A stretch of DNA of 64,000 bases from assembly GCA_029260165.1 (NCBI GenBank), contig JAJDDT010000044.1:62001-126000 (forward strand), written 5' to 3'. Position numbers and translations under genes: made by a program. The notes under the pieces were generated by a model. It searched no databases. It was not told the DNA's origin and saw nothing but the letters and a program-made list of their open reading frames with translations. Of this stretch, positions 53,301 through 60,645 are shown piece by piece; positions within the stretch are counted from its first letter, which is position 1; the number at the start of each line of letters is the position of its first letter. Source of the DNA: Phycisphaerae bacterium. Lineage in GTDB: Bacteria > Planctomycetota > Phycisphaerae > UBA1845.

Positions 53301-54628
53301 TAGAGCAACTGGGCTATCTGGGCTTCCGAGGACGCCAGCTTCCTGCGATAACCGTTTGCGAGATTGGTAGATTTCAGGAACGACCGTAGTTTTTGCACCC
53401 GCGCCTGACGCTTTTCCCACCGTTTGACAAACTGATCTTTCAAAACCGTACGCATCGTCGTCACCCGGATGGGACGACCAGCCTCATCGCGCATCGGACG
53501 ACGTCGAAACGCCTCGCGCACCCCGTCCGTAATCAGCCGGATGCGCATCGGATTCCGACACCCCGACCCACACTGGAATATTTCCAGGCTTCGCGACTTC
53601 CTGCCCGCAGGCAGCGTCGCGATCATGGCGTTCGCAACAAAATCCACCGGAATCAGATCCAGCGCGATGTCCGGGTCCGCCGGGAATTCCTTCAATTTCC
53701 CCCGACCGAACGCCAGAATCAGCGGGTCCGCCATCCGCAAACCGTCGATCCACCCCGGCGCAGGTTCATCGTAGCTGCCCTCGATGATCGCCGGTCTGAA
53801 AAGAACCAACGGCACGTCACCTCGATCCCGCGCCACGAATTGCTCAGCCAACCACTTCGTAAACGTGTAGGTATCGTTCCAACCGTTTCGGGCGGAATAG
53901 TCCATCCCAAGATCGATCAGCCTTTTGCGCAAACTCCCGCCGTTGGTGGCGCAGTCTTTCTCGACCCTTGCCACCTCTTCGTGTAGTTCTTTCAGGGTTC
54001 CATCCAGACTGAACGACCCGTTGGATTCGCTACCACCGTTTTCTTGCGATTCAATATACGAACCAACGGTATGCCCGGCGGGCAGCAATGTTTCCGGAAT
54101 ATCGCCTGTTTGCACGCCGCTGACGTAGCACGTCGAAACATGCAGAAAAGGCACATTTCCGCAGTCCCCGGCGAACCGCAGCAGTCGGCGGGGCCCCTCG
54201 ATATTCAACGCCAACGCCATGTCCAGTCGTTCATCGAACGTCACCGTGGCAGCACTGTTGACGACGAGGGACACCTTCGAGGCCAACTCGCGGTACGCAG
54301 ATTCATCAAGCCCGAATCGGTCCAGCGTCAGATCCCCGGAGATGACGGTCACGCGTTCGGCGATCTTTTCATCGAATCCCGGTCCCCACGCAGCCCGCAG
54401 GCGATCGAATGCGTTTCCGCCGAAAACCTCCCGTCGAGCGCGATGTTCCGCACCAACCCCATCCCCACGCGGACGAATCAGCAGGAAAAGCTGACCGATT
54501 TCGGGAACCGCGCGCAGCAGCTTCTCGACGAACACCTTCGCCAGAAACCCCGTTGATCCGGTGACAAAGATCGATTCGCCAGCCAATCGGTCGGCGATGC
54601 GCTGCTCGTTTTGTTCGGTGCTTGTCAC
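50300..54628 (-). CDS. ElbD-like fusion: acyl reductase, AMP-ligase, carrier, PlsC acyltransferase
   Basis: A 1442-aa multi-enzyme. Residues 1-480: NAD-binding fatty-acyl reductase of the male-sterility type, with FVTGSTGFLAKVF and the catalytic Tyr/Lys in YTFTKWLAE near 254. Residues 540-1090: AMP-forming acyl ligase with IVFTSGTTVAPKG, GYGLTETTP, and the terminal Lys region DVIITAAGKNVYPDE. Residues 1110-1190: carrier domain with LGIDSLMKIE, whose Ser (about 1146) takes phosphopantetheine. Residues 1215-1442: PlsC/LPLAT acyltransferase with NHSSHLD and FPEGTRS. This order matches, as I recall it, ElbD, the multifunctional ether-lipid enzyme of myxobacteria. All active-site motifs look intact. 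A fatty acid would be activated, loaded, reduced to an alcohol or aldehyde, and joined to glycerol-phosphate. Other option: wax-ester or unusual glycerolipid synthesis. Confidence 0.88.
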   Translation of the reverse strand: MTSTEQNEQRIADRLAGESIFVTGSTGFLAKVFVEKLLRAVPEIGQLFLLIRPRGDGVGAEHRARREVFGGNAFDRLRAAWGPGFDEKIAERVTVISGDLTLDRFGLDESAYRELASKVSLVVNSAATVTFDERLDMALALNIEGPRRLLRFAGDCGNVPFLHVSTCYVSGVQTGDIPETLLPAGHTVGSYIESQENGGSESNGSFSLDGTLKELHEEVARVEKDCATNGGSLRKRLIDLGMDYSARNGWNDTYTFTKWLAEQFVARDRGDVPLVLFRPAIIEGSYDEPAPGWIDGLRMADPLILAFGRGKLKEFPADPDIALDLIPVDFVANAMIATLPAGRKSRSLEIFQCGSGCRNPMRIRLITDGVREAFRRRPMRDEAGRPIRVTTMRTVLKDQFVKRWEKRQARVQKLRSFLKSTNLANGYRRKLASSEAQIAQLLYFVKIYAPYTHLDCRYRDDRLRAVFERMSPEDQALFPFDVERIDWHEYVVHRHVPGVRHFVLGAGMELEAPMLAAEQAVEDESPDAPSPMRVLASLRGETIFEVFESAAKAYPSRIALQVRRGNRWIRYTYGEALATTATIARRYEEYGLIEGDHIAICCENCPEWGLTYLAAMRSGLTVVPIDRQILPADVVEMARFADVKLMCVGSKEIDGIRDAIAERNGANPLPMAVMDATFVPPPGTSRDPGPAPVTVSGEDIASIVFTSGTTVAPKGVMLRHRNFLSNARSLVHAQPVQADDQFLSVLPMHHVFEFTGGFLVPISYASTVTYIEQLTGPEIISTMQATGTTIMMVVPKLLSMFHDGITRSVEQSGRATRMMFRLLGWLSDRSSVAMGRTLFGAVHKRFGGRLRMFVCGGSALPASLFHGFRRLGFPVYEGYGLTETTPVVTVNPAGGPKAGSVGLPLPEIDLDIRNQDENGVGELWVCGPNVMAGYYKNEKATADVIVDGWFKTGDLCKRDAMGFVYVTGRTKDVIITAAGKNVYPDEVAAHYTGLSDVKEMCVLGMPNSDGIGESVHAVIVLDLDGVAESDRSAVESGVRDRIARISQRIPSYQRIQNTHFWTEDLPRTTSLKVKRPEVMRRLLDQERPERRPSASRTSKAALHDTPLDNVSLPNEQWVRETVAKLVKREPHEIRGEDNLLLDLGIDSLMKIELLSEVEEQYGVALNDEVAVRVGRVSDLFALVGNRAPVGVAGRKSRSPRRVLSGLSKRAGANGKTPIPLVPVRWVVRGGIGVLFNSYIRVEAHGLEQVPRKGAFVLAANHSSHLDSGAVLSAMNRALRKTGRRCYIAGAKDYFFNTRLKSMFFGDICDTIPFDRAADGVEGLRLCGVTLTAGNPMLIFPEGTRSVTGEIQPFKIGVALLAVQAGVPIVPVHIHNSFDLLPKGGRLIRPGLIRISIGEAIHPMDRESLPDFESRYAAYKELTAIVQSAVESLGRSRRASHAN

Positions 54629-54737
54629 AAATGCTCCCGATCACGCGGTGGCGGGGACCCAATCGACCGACCCGCGAACGACGACCCCTCACTGTTGCCA
54701 GGTGTCGTCCGGCAGGCAGACCGCCCCACAGCACCTC

Positions 54738-54764
54738 ATGTTAAACATTGTTCGCAATTGTCAA
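54738..54764 (-). promoter_or_regulatory. Candidate promoter of the ElbD-like operon
   Basis: On the minus strand: TTGACA (54764-54759), a 15-bp spacer, TAACAT (54743-54738). The spacer is short but the -35 is perfect. The 11-bp palindrome ATGTTAAACAT (54738-54748) overlaps the -10 and could be an operator. Confidence 0.4.
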
Positions 54765-54870
54765 GCAGTCGGCGCGTCAAAGGTTGCGTGTTTTTGCCGG
54801 TCAAGTGAAACTCCCGGCTGTCGATGCCCTCGGGATGGACATTGCCACCGGATCGACGCGGAGAATGACC

Positions 54871-55692
54871 ATGACCAATCGCACCGTCCAAATCGGAAAA
54901 ATCATCATCGGACCCGGGAATCCCCTTGCCCTCATCGCAGGCCCCTGTGTGATAGAATCCCGCGACCACACCCTCAGAATCGCCGACGCCATTGCGAGAA
55001 TCTGCCGATCGATCGATTTTCCGTTCGCTTTCAAAGCCAGCTACGACAAGGCCAACCGCTCCAGTATCAACAGTTTTCGCGGTCCGGGTCTCGAAAAAGG
55101 GTTGGCCATCCTCGCCGAGATCAAAAATGAGCTGAATTTGCCCGTCGTCTCCGATATTCATTTACCCGAACAGGCCTCCCCGGCTGCGGCTGTCCTCGAC
55201 TGCCTGCAAATACCCGCGTTTTTGTGTCGCCAGACCGATCTTCTCGTTGCGGCGGGGAATACTGGAACGTGCGTTAATGTTAAAAAAGGTCAATTCATGT
55301 CGCCCGAGCAGATGCGGCAAGCCGTTGACAAGATCGATTCGACCGGAAATCGCAACATCGCGCTGACCGAGCGTGGGACGTTTTTCGGGTACAACCGGTT
55401 GGTCAACGACATGACCAGCCTTGCGTTGATGCGGGAATGGGCACCGGTCGTTTTCGACGCAACCCACAGTTGTCAGTTTCCAGGTGGTGGCGGGACCGAA
55501 ACGACGGGACAAAGCCATTTCAGCCCGTTGCTCGCGAGATCCGCGGTGGCTGCGGGTTGCGACGCACTGTTTATCGAGGTCCACAACGACCCGCCCAACG
55601 CTTTCAGTGACGCTGCAACGGTATTGCCGCTGGATGAACTTGAGGGGGTGCTCACGACGTGCAAACGCGTCGCGGACGCGGTCGCGGGATAG
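54871..55692 (+). CDS. kdsA: Kdo-8-phosphate synthase KdsA (Cys, metal-dependent type)
   Basis: An aldolase joining phosphoenolpyruvate and arabinose 5-phosphate to Kdo 8-phosphate, for LPS inner core; implies an outer membrane with Kdo. 273 aa from ATG 54871, behind GGAGA with a 6-nt gap; upstream frame extends 41 codons without family features. Blocks: ALIAGPCVIESRDH, AFKASYDKANRSS, PVVSDIHLPEQA, RQTDLLVAA, CVNVKKGQFMSPEQM. GPCVIES has Cys at the position that is Asn in the E. coli enzyme; this Cys marks the class II, metal-dependent group. It diverges from the lipid operon and ends 1 bp from the convergent STN gene. Confidence 0.93.
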   Translation: MTNRTVQIGKIIIGPGNPLALIAGPCVIESRDHTLRIADAIARICRSIDFPFAFKASYDKANRSSINSFRGPGLEKGLAILAEIKNELNLPVVSDIHLPEQASPAAAVLDCLQIPAFLCRQTDLLVAAGNTGTCVNVKKGQFMSPEQMRQAVDKIDSTGNRNIALTERGTFFGYNRLVNDMTSLALMREWAPVVFDATHSCQFPGGGGTETTGQSHFSPLLARSAVAAGCDALFIEVHNDPPNAFSDAATVLPLDELEGVLTTCKRVADAVAG

Positions 55693-55693
55693 A

Positions 55694-56758
55694 TCAAGGT
55701 TTTTCGGTCGGTTTGTCGTCACCCGCTGTCTCAGTCAGTTTTTGGGCCAGTTTTTGAAGCAACGCCCTGGTCTCCGCGTCGAGCTGACTTTCGCGAACGA
55801 TGACCTCACCGCGACCATCGGGCAGTTGGATTCGCGCGACGATCGGGTCGTTTTCGTCGGTATTGGCGTGGTTGTTGGGTCTTGCCATGGTCGTGGGCAG
55901 GTAGAGAATCACGCCGTCCTTTTCAACGCGATATTTCAGGCCGGCGGCTCCGGTGATCGTGTCAAGACCGTCGCGCAAATCGGCATTTCTCACGATGACG
56001 GAGAAATGGTCGCGAACTTCTGTGGGGAGTCGATCGAGCGTCCCCGGTTCAAATGAAATCGAAATGTCCGCTTTTTGGGCGAATTCAGCGACCACAGCTG
56101 AAAACCGCCGCTGCTCGGCGCGAATCGAAATCAACCGATCGAGCGCGTGTCTGGTCTTGTTTTCGATGATGATTTCCGTGTTTCGCGGATACCACGTCCA
56201 ACCGTATCCCGTGCAGGCGATGGCCAGAACATCCTCGACGGTCCCCGCGCCGGCGTGGTTCATGGCGTCGCGGAGTTTCGTCGCGGCGCGCGGGTCATGC
56301 ACGCGAAACTGCAGATGCTTGTCGATTCGTCGCGTCACGAGCTGCCCGCCATCCCATTGCGTCGTTGACAGCCATTTGAGCGTGTTCAGCTCGTTCCATG
56401 ACGCCCGCCTACCGATGTTGGACAAACCTGTCGCGGGGACGATTTCGATGCGTTCGTTGGCGACGCGGTAGGTCATCCCGATTGGTCTCAGCATCTCGCG
56501 TAGTCCGATTTTCAGCGGCACGTTCGGAATGTGCAGGGTGAGTTTGGTGTTCGGGCCTTTCGGAAGAAGGGCGAGATGTTCGGGGGCGATGTAAATCCCC
56601 ACTTGTGTTTTGGCGGCGATTTGTTCAAAGACCTCGGGAAGCGACTGGTTGTTGACGGTCATTTCGAGCGGTTGATCGAGTGCGGCGCGAACGTCCGCGT
56701 CGGTCAGACTCGGGCTGACAGTCAGGGCGAAAAGTAGTCCAAAGGCGAGTTGCATCAT
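55694..56758 (-). CDS. Secreted STN/secretin-like repeat protein
   Basis: A 354-aa exported protein with signal peptide MMQLAFGLLFALTVSPSLT. At least two STN-like segments are visible: MTVNNQSLPEVFEQIAAKT...PLKIGLREMLRPIGMTY, and FSAVVAEFAQKADISISFEPG...LRDGLDTITGAAGLKY. The C terminus is Gln/Lys-rich. No pore domain. It is the third gene behind the ECF sigma and anti-sigma genes (10-bp gap), so it may be a target or partner of that pair. A shorter relative is encoded at 38470. Confidence 0.72.
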   Translation of the reverse strand: MMQLAFGLLFALTVSPSLTDADVRAALDQPLEMTVNNQSLPEVFEQIAAKTQVGIYIAPEHLALLPKGPNTKLTLHIPNVPLKIGLREMLRPIGMTYRVANERIEIVPATGLSNIGRRASWNELNTLKWLSTTQWDGGQLVTRRIDKHLQFRVHDPRAATKLRDAMNHAGAGTVEDVLAIACTGYGWTWYPRNTEIIIENKTRHALDRLISIRAEQRRFSAVVAEFAQKADISISFEPGTLDRLPTEVRDHFSVIVRNADLRDGLDTITGAAGLKYRVEKDGVILYLPTTMARPNNHANTDENDPIVARIQLPDGRGEVIVRESQLDAETRALLQKLAQKLTETAGDDKPTEKP

Positions 56759-56768
56759 TCAGTCGTCC

Positions 56769-57314
56769 TCATCTGCCCGGAATGGCGTCCTCAAATTCCG
56801 GCCAACGCACCTGCGTGCCGACCGCAGCCATCGCGATGGACGGCGCCAACTCTTCGGGGGCTGACGCGTCCGTCTGATCGAACGAAATCTCGATGGTCCC
56901 GGCGGCTGGACTGGTTGGCTGGGCGTAAACGACCTCGATGTTGAAGGCTGATTCCGTCGATGTTGGCGATTTTTGGGTGATAATGAACACGAACGCAACC
57001 GTGGCGGCGACCGCAAGGGGTGTCAAAATGCGGAGGATTCGGCGCGGTCCGTGATGGTCGATCGTTTTCGATCCCGCGAGACAGCCTTCGCGAATCGTCC
57101 GGGTGAATCGTTCCCAATCCACCTCCGGCAGCTCGGTCGCCCAATCCTGAATTGCCCGGTTGGTGTTCCGGTACTCCGTCAACACGTCTGCCAGCGATGG
57201 ATCAGCCTCGATGGCGTTGTCGAGCTGTCGTTGCTCGTCGTCGCTCAACGATCCGTCGATCGCCTTGCTCAGCAGGAATTCAATTTGTTCGTTTTGATCG
57301 GTCGAACCCATCAT
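56769..57314 (-). CDS. Membrane-bound anti-sigma factor
   Basis: A 181-aa bitopic protein. The cytoplasmic part has an anti-sigma-type helical start (LLSKAIDGSLSDDEQRQLDNAIEADPSLADVLTEY in consecutive pieces) without a HxxxCxxC zinc motif. One TM helix lies at about 95-113 (LAVAATVAFVFIITQ). A short periplasmic tail of about 65 residues follows. It overlaps the ECF sigma gene by 4 bp, the usual arrangement for a cognate pair. It probably holds the sigma factor at the membrane until an envelope signal arrives. Confidence 0.8.
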   Translation of the reverse strand: MMGSTDQNEQIEFLLSKAIDGSLSDDEQRQLDNAIEADPSLADVLTEYRNTNRAIQDWATELPEVDWERFTRTIREGCLAGSKTIDHHGPRRILRILTPLAVAATVAFVFIITQKSPTSTESAFNIEVVYAQPTSPAAGTIEISFDQTDASAPEELAPSIAMAAVGTQVRWPEFEDAIPGR

Positions 57315-57895
57315 TCACCCGCGATTTTGGTCAACGCTTCCTTAACGGCTTTTCTTGCCTGAAACACGTTCCATTTTACCAGTTCCACCGAACAGTTGAG
57401 CATGTCAGCCACCTCCCGTTGGGGCAGTCCCTCGATGCTGAACAGGATCAAGGCCAACCGCTGTCGTTCCGGCAGCGCGTCGATGGTTCGGTCGACCACG
57501 GTTCGTAGTTCGTCATCGGAATGACGATCGGACCGATGCGCAGGCTCGACGACATCATCGGACCCGTCAAGTGGGACGGACGGGCGTCTCGCGCGACGGG
57601 CGTTCAGGGCGAGGTTGGAGACGATTTTCAGCAACCAGGAACCGAAACGCGCGTCGTCCGACAGTTGGTCGAGCTTTGCAAAGGCGCGAAGAAAACCCTC
57701 CTGAGAGACGTCCGCAGCGTCCTCAATATTTCCCAGGATCCGATAAGCCACCGACACCGCCCGCCGTTGATATCGACGCACCAGCGCGTCAAAGGCGTCT
57801 CCGTCGCCTTTTCGTGCCAACGCAACCAACGGACGGTCATCCGGAGGCGACGAAATTTTCGAGTTGCTGTCGTCCACATCCGTCCTGTCAGACAC
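57311..57895 (-). CDS. ECF-type RNA polymerase sigma factor
   Basis: A 194-aa ECF (sigma-E-like) sigma factor. Region 2: FDALVRRYQRRAVSVAYRILGN followed by DVSQEGFLRAFAKLDQL. Region 4: LPERQRLALILFSIEGLPQREVADMLNCSVELVKWNVFQARKAVKEAL in consecutive pieces, the helix-turn-helix. The linker is acidic. First gene of a three-gene minus-strand unit with the anti-sigma factor and an STN protein. I did not find an obvious self-type promoter upstream because the spacer is filled by repeat elements. Confidence 0.92.
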   Translation of the reverse strand: MSDRTDVDDSNSKISSPPDDRPLVALARKGDGDAFDALVRRYQRRAVSVAYRILGNIEDAADVSQEGFLRAFAKLDQLSDDARFGSWLLKIVSNLALNARRARRPSVPLDGSDDVVEPAHRSDRHSDDELRTVVDRTIDALPERQRLALILFSIEGLPQREVADMLNCSVELVKWNVFQARKAVKEALTKIAGE

Positions 57896-57977
57896 GCGTC
57901 AGCCCCGTTGGTTAGGGATCATGTGGGCGTTCGTTTTCCACCCGCCGTGGTGTTTCGTTACTCGTCGATTGACGGTT

Positions 57978-58059
57978 GGGTGGCCCATGGCTTTAGCCGT
58001 GGGGGAGTCGATTTCGAACCGGCAATCGAGTCCCCCACCTCTAAAGAGGTGGGCCACCC
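57978..58059. repeat. 82-bp double-hairpin element, copy C (inverted)
   Basis: Same 82-bp design in the opposite orientation to copies A and B: the GGCTTTAGCC hairpin half comes first and the CTCTAAAGAG half second. The right edge GGGCCACCCATAAAAG runs into a tandem repeat array. Confidence 0.85.
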
Positions 58060-58132
58060 ATAAAAGCGGCCACCCATAAAAGCGGCCACCCATAAAAACG
58101 GGCACCCGTCCAAAGGGGGCACCCATAAAAGC
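58052..58132. repeat. 16-bp tandem repeat array
   Basis: Five units of the form GGCCACCCATAAAAGC: 58052-58067, 58068-58083, 58084-58099, a diverged one at 58100-58115, and a 17-bp one at 58116-58132. The first unit is shared with the end of the 82-bp element, so the array seems to have grown from that edge. Confidence 0.8.
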
Positions 58133-58263
58133 GCCCCCCTTGTGCTGATGATGTGTCAAACCATCCGTCATGACGCACCACAGGTTTTAGCGTATCGGAA
58201 CCGGAGTGCCAGCAGGGGGCTTCCTTGCCCAAACGGGGCGATCGTTCTTAGAATTTGGCCACC

Positions 58264-59136
58264 ATGGATGTGGCTGGGACGGTTGGAGAACTACGGTTGG
58301 CACTGACGGACGCGCGTTCGTCGGGAAGGACGGTCGGATTTGTGCCGACGATGGGGGCGTTGCATGTTGGGCACCGGTCTCTGATCGAGTCGGCCAGGCG
58401 GGCGTCCGACGTGGTGGTCGTCAGCATTTTCGTCAATCCGACGCAGTTTGGTCCGGGCGAGGATTTCGGGGCGTATCCGCGTCAGGTTGAAGCGGATCTG
58501 GGGGTGTGTCGCGAATTGGGGGTTGATGTCGTATTTCTGCCTTCGGTTGACGAGGTGTACCCGGACGGTTGGGGGACTGTTGTTGGGGTTCCGGAGTTGT
58601 CGGGGGTGTTGTGCGGGGCGTCGCGGGCGGGGCATTTTGACGGTGTGGCGACGGTTGTGGCGAGACTTTTCGGGTTGGTTCGGTCCGATCTTGCGTTTTT
58701 CGGTGAGAAGGATTTTCAGCAGCTCAGGATTATCGAGCGGATGTCGCGGGACCTTGCGTTGGGCGTGCGGATTGTTCGCTGCGAAACGGTTCGCGAGTCG
58801 GGCGGGTTGGCTGTTTCGAGTCGCAACAGTTATCTGAGCGAGTCGGAACGGAAGCGGGCTGCGTCGCTGTACCGTGCGATGAGGTCCGCCGTCGATGCGA
58901 TTCGACGTGGTGAGCGTGACAGTTCGGTGCTGGTTGAGCGGATGCGTGCCGAGATTTCATCGGCGGGTGATTGCGACAGTGAATGCGATGTTGAGTACGT
59001 CAGCATTGTTGATTCGGATACGCTGCGATCGTTGGAAACGGTGACGGAAAACGCCAGGATATGCGTGGCTGCCCGAGTCGGCGGGGTACGTTTGATCGAC
59101 AACGTTGCGGTGGACGATGCTGTTGCGACGCGATAG
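58264..59136 (+). CDS. panC: Pantothenate synthetase PanC
   Basis: ATP-dependent condensation of pantoate with beta-alanine, the last step of vitamin B5 synthesis. 290 aa from ATG 58264. Blocks: FVPTMGALHVGHRSLI (the HxGH ATP motif), SIFVNPTQFGPGEDF, FGEKDFQQLRII, and VRESGGLAVSSRNSYLS. The other pan genes are not nearby. lgt starts 47 bp downstream, so the two may be one transcript. Codon use is G- and T-rich on this strand, as in the first 10 kb. Confidence 0.94.
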   Translation: MDVAGTVGELRLALTDARSSGRTVGFVPTMGALHVGHRSLIESARRASDVVVVSIFVNPTQFGPGEDFGAYPRQVEADLGVCRELGVDVVFLPSVDEVYPDGWGTVVGVPELSGVLCGASRAGHFDGVATVVARLFGLVRSDLAFFGEKDFQQLRIIERMSRDLALGVRIVRCETVRESGGLAVSSRNSYLSESERKRAASLYRAMRSAVDAIRRGERDSSVLVERMRAEISSAGDCDSECDVEYVSIVDSDTLRSLETVTENARICVAARVGGVRLIDNVAVDDAVATR

Positions 59137-59183
59137 CATATCCGCCTTTGGTGGCGGGAAACGCGAGTCTTAGCGAGAGATGC

Positions 59184-60395
59184 ATGCACCCTGAATTATG
59201 GACGATGCCTGGAACGGGTTGGACGCTGAAGAGCTACGGCTTCATGTTGACGGTCGGTTTTCTGAGCGCTGTGTACATGGCGATGCGCCGTGCTCAGAAG
59301 GTCAAATGCGATCCGGACATCGTTCTGAATTGCGCGTTCATTTCGCTGGTGGCCGGTATTCTTGGTTCGCGTCTGTTCTTCGTCGTTCACTACTGGGACG
59401 AGCAGTTCGCTGCCTTGCCGAATCCCTGGTTGCAGGTTTTTGATCTCACGCGCGGTGGGTTGGAATTTATTGGTGGTCTGATTCCCGCGATGATTTTTGT
59501 TCCGCTGTATCTGTTGCTGAAGAAACAGTCGATCCGCGTTTATCTGGATATTCTGGCCGTATCGACGATGTGGGCGTTGGGGGTTGCCCGTCTTGGATGT
59601 TTCCTGAATGGTTGCTGCTTTGGGGGTGTTTGTACGGACCTGCAGGGACATCCTCAGCATGCGGCAGCGGTTGAGTTTCCGTTTTCGAGTCCGGCCTCCT
59701 TTTCGCAATGGGAGAATCGTCAACTGACGTTGCCGGCGGAGTTGATCAGCGATGCGGTGAACGACACGCGCGCGGGAAACGTTTTTGAAGCGATGCCGTT
59801 GGGGCGGGATTCTGTGGCGGTGACACCGGAAGCGTTCAGCCAGGATGAGCGGAGGTTTGAGGAAATTGCCGAGAGGTTTGAGGTCAACAAAAAGCTCGAA
59901 CCCAATTCGCCCGCGACCAAAGCGCTTGGGCAGCAGGTCGCCGACGCGAAGAAGAAGGCGGAAGCAAGCCGGAAAGCGCATCTGTTCCTGAGGCAGTCGC
60001 TACGCTATCCGTCTCGCGAAGATCCGTCACACACCATGACGATGACGGAGTTGTCGCGATTGGCTGCTCAGTATCCGGCGAAATGGGTTCAGCCAACGCA
60101 GTTGTATTCGTCTGCCAATGGTATTTTGCTGTCGATTTTCCTTGGGCGAATCTTTTTTCGACGCAAGCGTCACGGCCTCGTTTTCGGATTGATGATGCTC
60201 ACCTATCCGGTGGCTCGATTTTCGCTCGAGTTGATCCGCGCGGACAATCCGCTCGATACGTTCGGACTGACGGTGTCACAGGGCGTGGGTATCGGCATGT
60301 TCCTTGCGGGGTGTGTTTATCTTTTTGTTCTGTACCGGTTTTGCCCCGAAAGATCACCCGCGGCGGTGCCCTTCGTTCCGCCTGAGGACGAGTGA
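59184..60395 (+). CDS. lgt: Prolipoprotein diacylglyceryl transferase with a large insert
   Basis: Transfers diacylglycerol from phosphatidylglycerol to the lipobox Cys of prolipoproteins. 403 aa, against about 260-300 for most Lgt. Core blocks are present: SYGFMLTVGFL, GSRLFFVVHYWDE, DLTRGGLEFIGGLIPAM, and the signature ALGVARLGCFLNGCCFGG. About 120 residues (roughly 155-285), charged and partly coiled-coil (FEEIAERFEVNKK, DAKKKAEASRKAH), are inserted before KWVQPTQLYSS. The C-terminal helices carry the ARFSLELIRADNP block with the catalytic-region Arg/Glu. ATG 59184 begins MHPELWTMPG. Translation upstream is open but antisense-like. Confidence 0.9.
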   Translation: MHPELWTMPGTGWTLKSYGFMLTVGFLSAVYMAMRRAQKVKCDPDIVLNCAFISLVAGILGSRLFFVVHYWDEQFAALPNPWLQVFDLTRGGLEFIGGLIPAMIFVPLYLLLKKQSIRVYLDILAVSTMWALGVARLGCFLNGCCFGGVCTDLQGHPQHAAAVEFPFSSPASFSQWENRQLTLPAELISDAVNDTRAGNVFEAMPLGRDSVAVTPEAFSQDERRFEEIAERFEVNKKLEPNSPATKALGQQVADAKKKAEASRKAHLFLRQSLRYPSREDPSHTMTMTELSRLAAQYPAKWVQPTQLYSSANGILLSIFLGRIFFRRKRHGLVFGLMMLTYPVARFSLELIRADNPLDTFGLTVSQGVGIGMFLAGCVYLFVLYRFCPERSPAAVPFVPPEDE

Positions 60396-60516
60396 TTTTC
60401 GACAACAGGTCAGGGGTGGTTTCTCTGCATCGGTGGTGGTTTGGGTATCTGTGTCAAACAGAGGCCTTTCCTGTTTTGCCTATCTTAAAGCGTGGTTGCT
60501 GTTTTTCATATTTAGC

Positions 60517-60544
60517 TTGATTTTGTCGTGGTCGTGTTTAGCAT
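60517..60544 (+). promoter_or_regulatory. Candidate promoter of the Cys-rich repeat gene
   Basis: TTGATT (60517-60522), 16-bp spacer, TAGCAT (60539-60544), about 100 bp before the ATG at 60646. Confidence 0.3.
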
Positions 60545-60645
60545 GGCGCAGGTGGGTCACATGGGTTAGCGGTGTCGTTTGGGCAGTTTTCCGGACGGAA
60601 ACGCCCGTGTTGGTCGTTGGGTTTCGATTGGAAAAGGAGTGATTT

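Larger units (their letters stand above)
57896..58263. other. Repeat-filled spacer between the sigma gene and panC
   Basis: No gene. The spacer holds the 82-bp element copy C, the 16-bp tandem repeats, and about 120 bp of plain sequence before panC. Confidence 0.6.

Noticed and set aside
58052-58132. 16-bp array as CRISPR or origin iterons
   Set aside because: Units are contiguous with no spacers, and there is no initiator gene or A+T-rich region next to them.
57899-58171. 90-codon minus-strand frame across the repeat elements
   Set aside because: Its sequence is just the translated 82-bp element and 16-bp array; no ribosome site.
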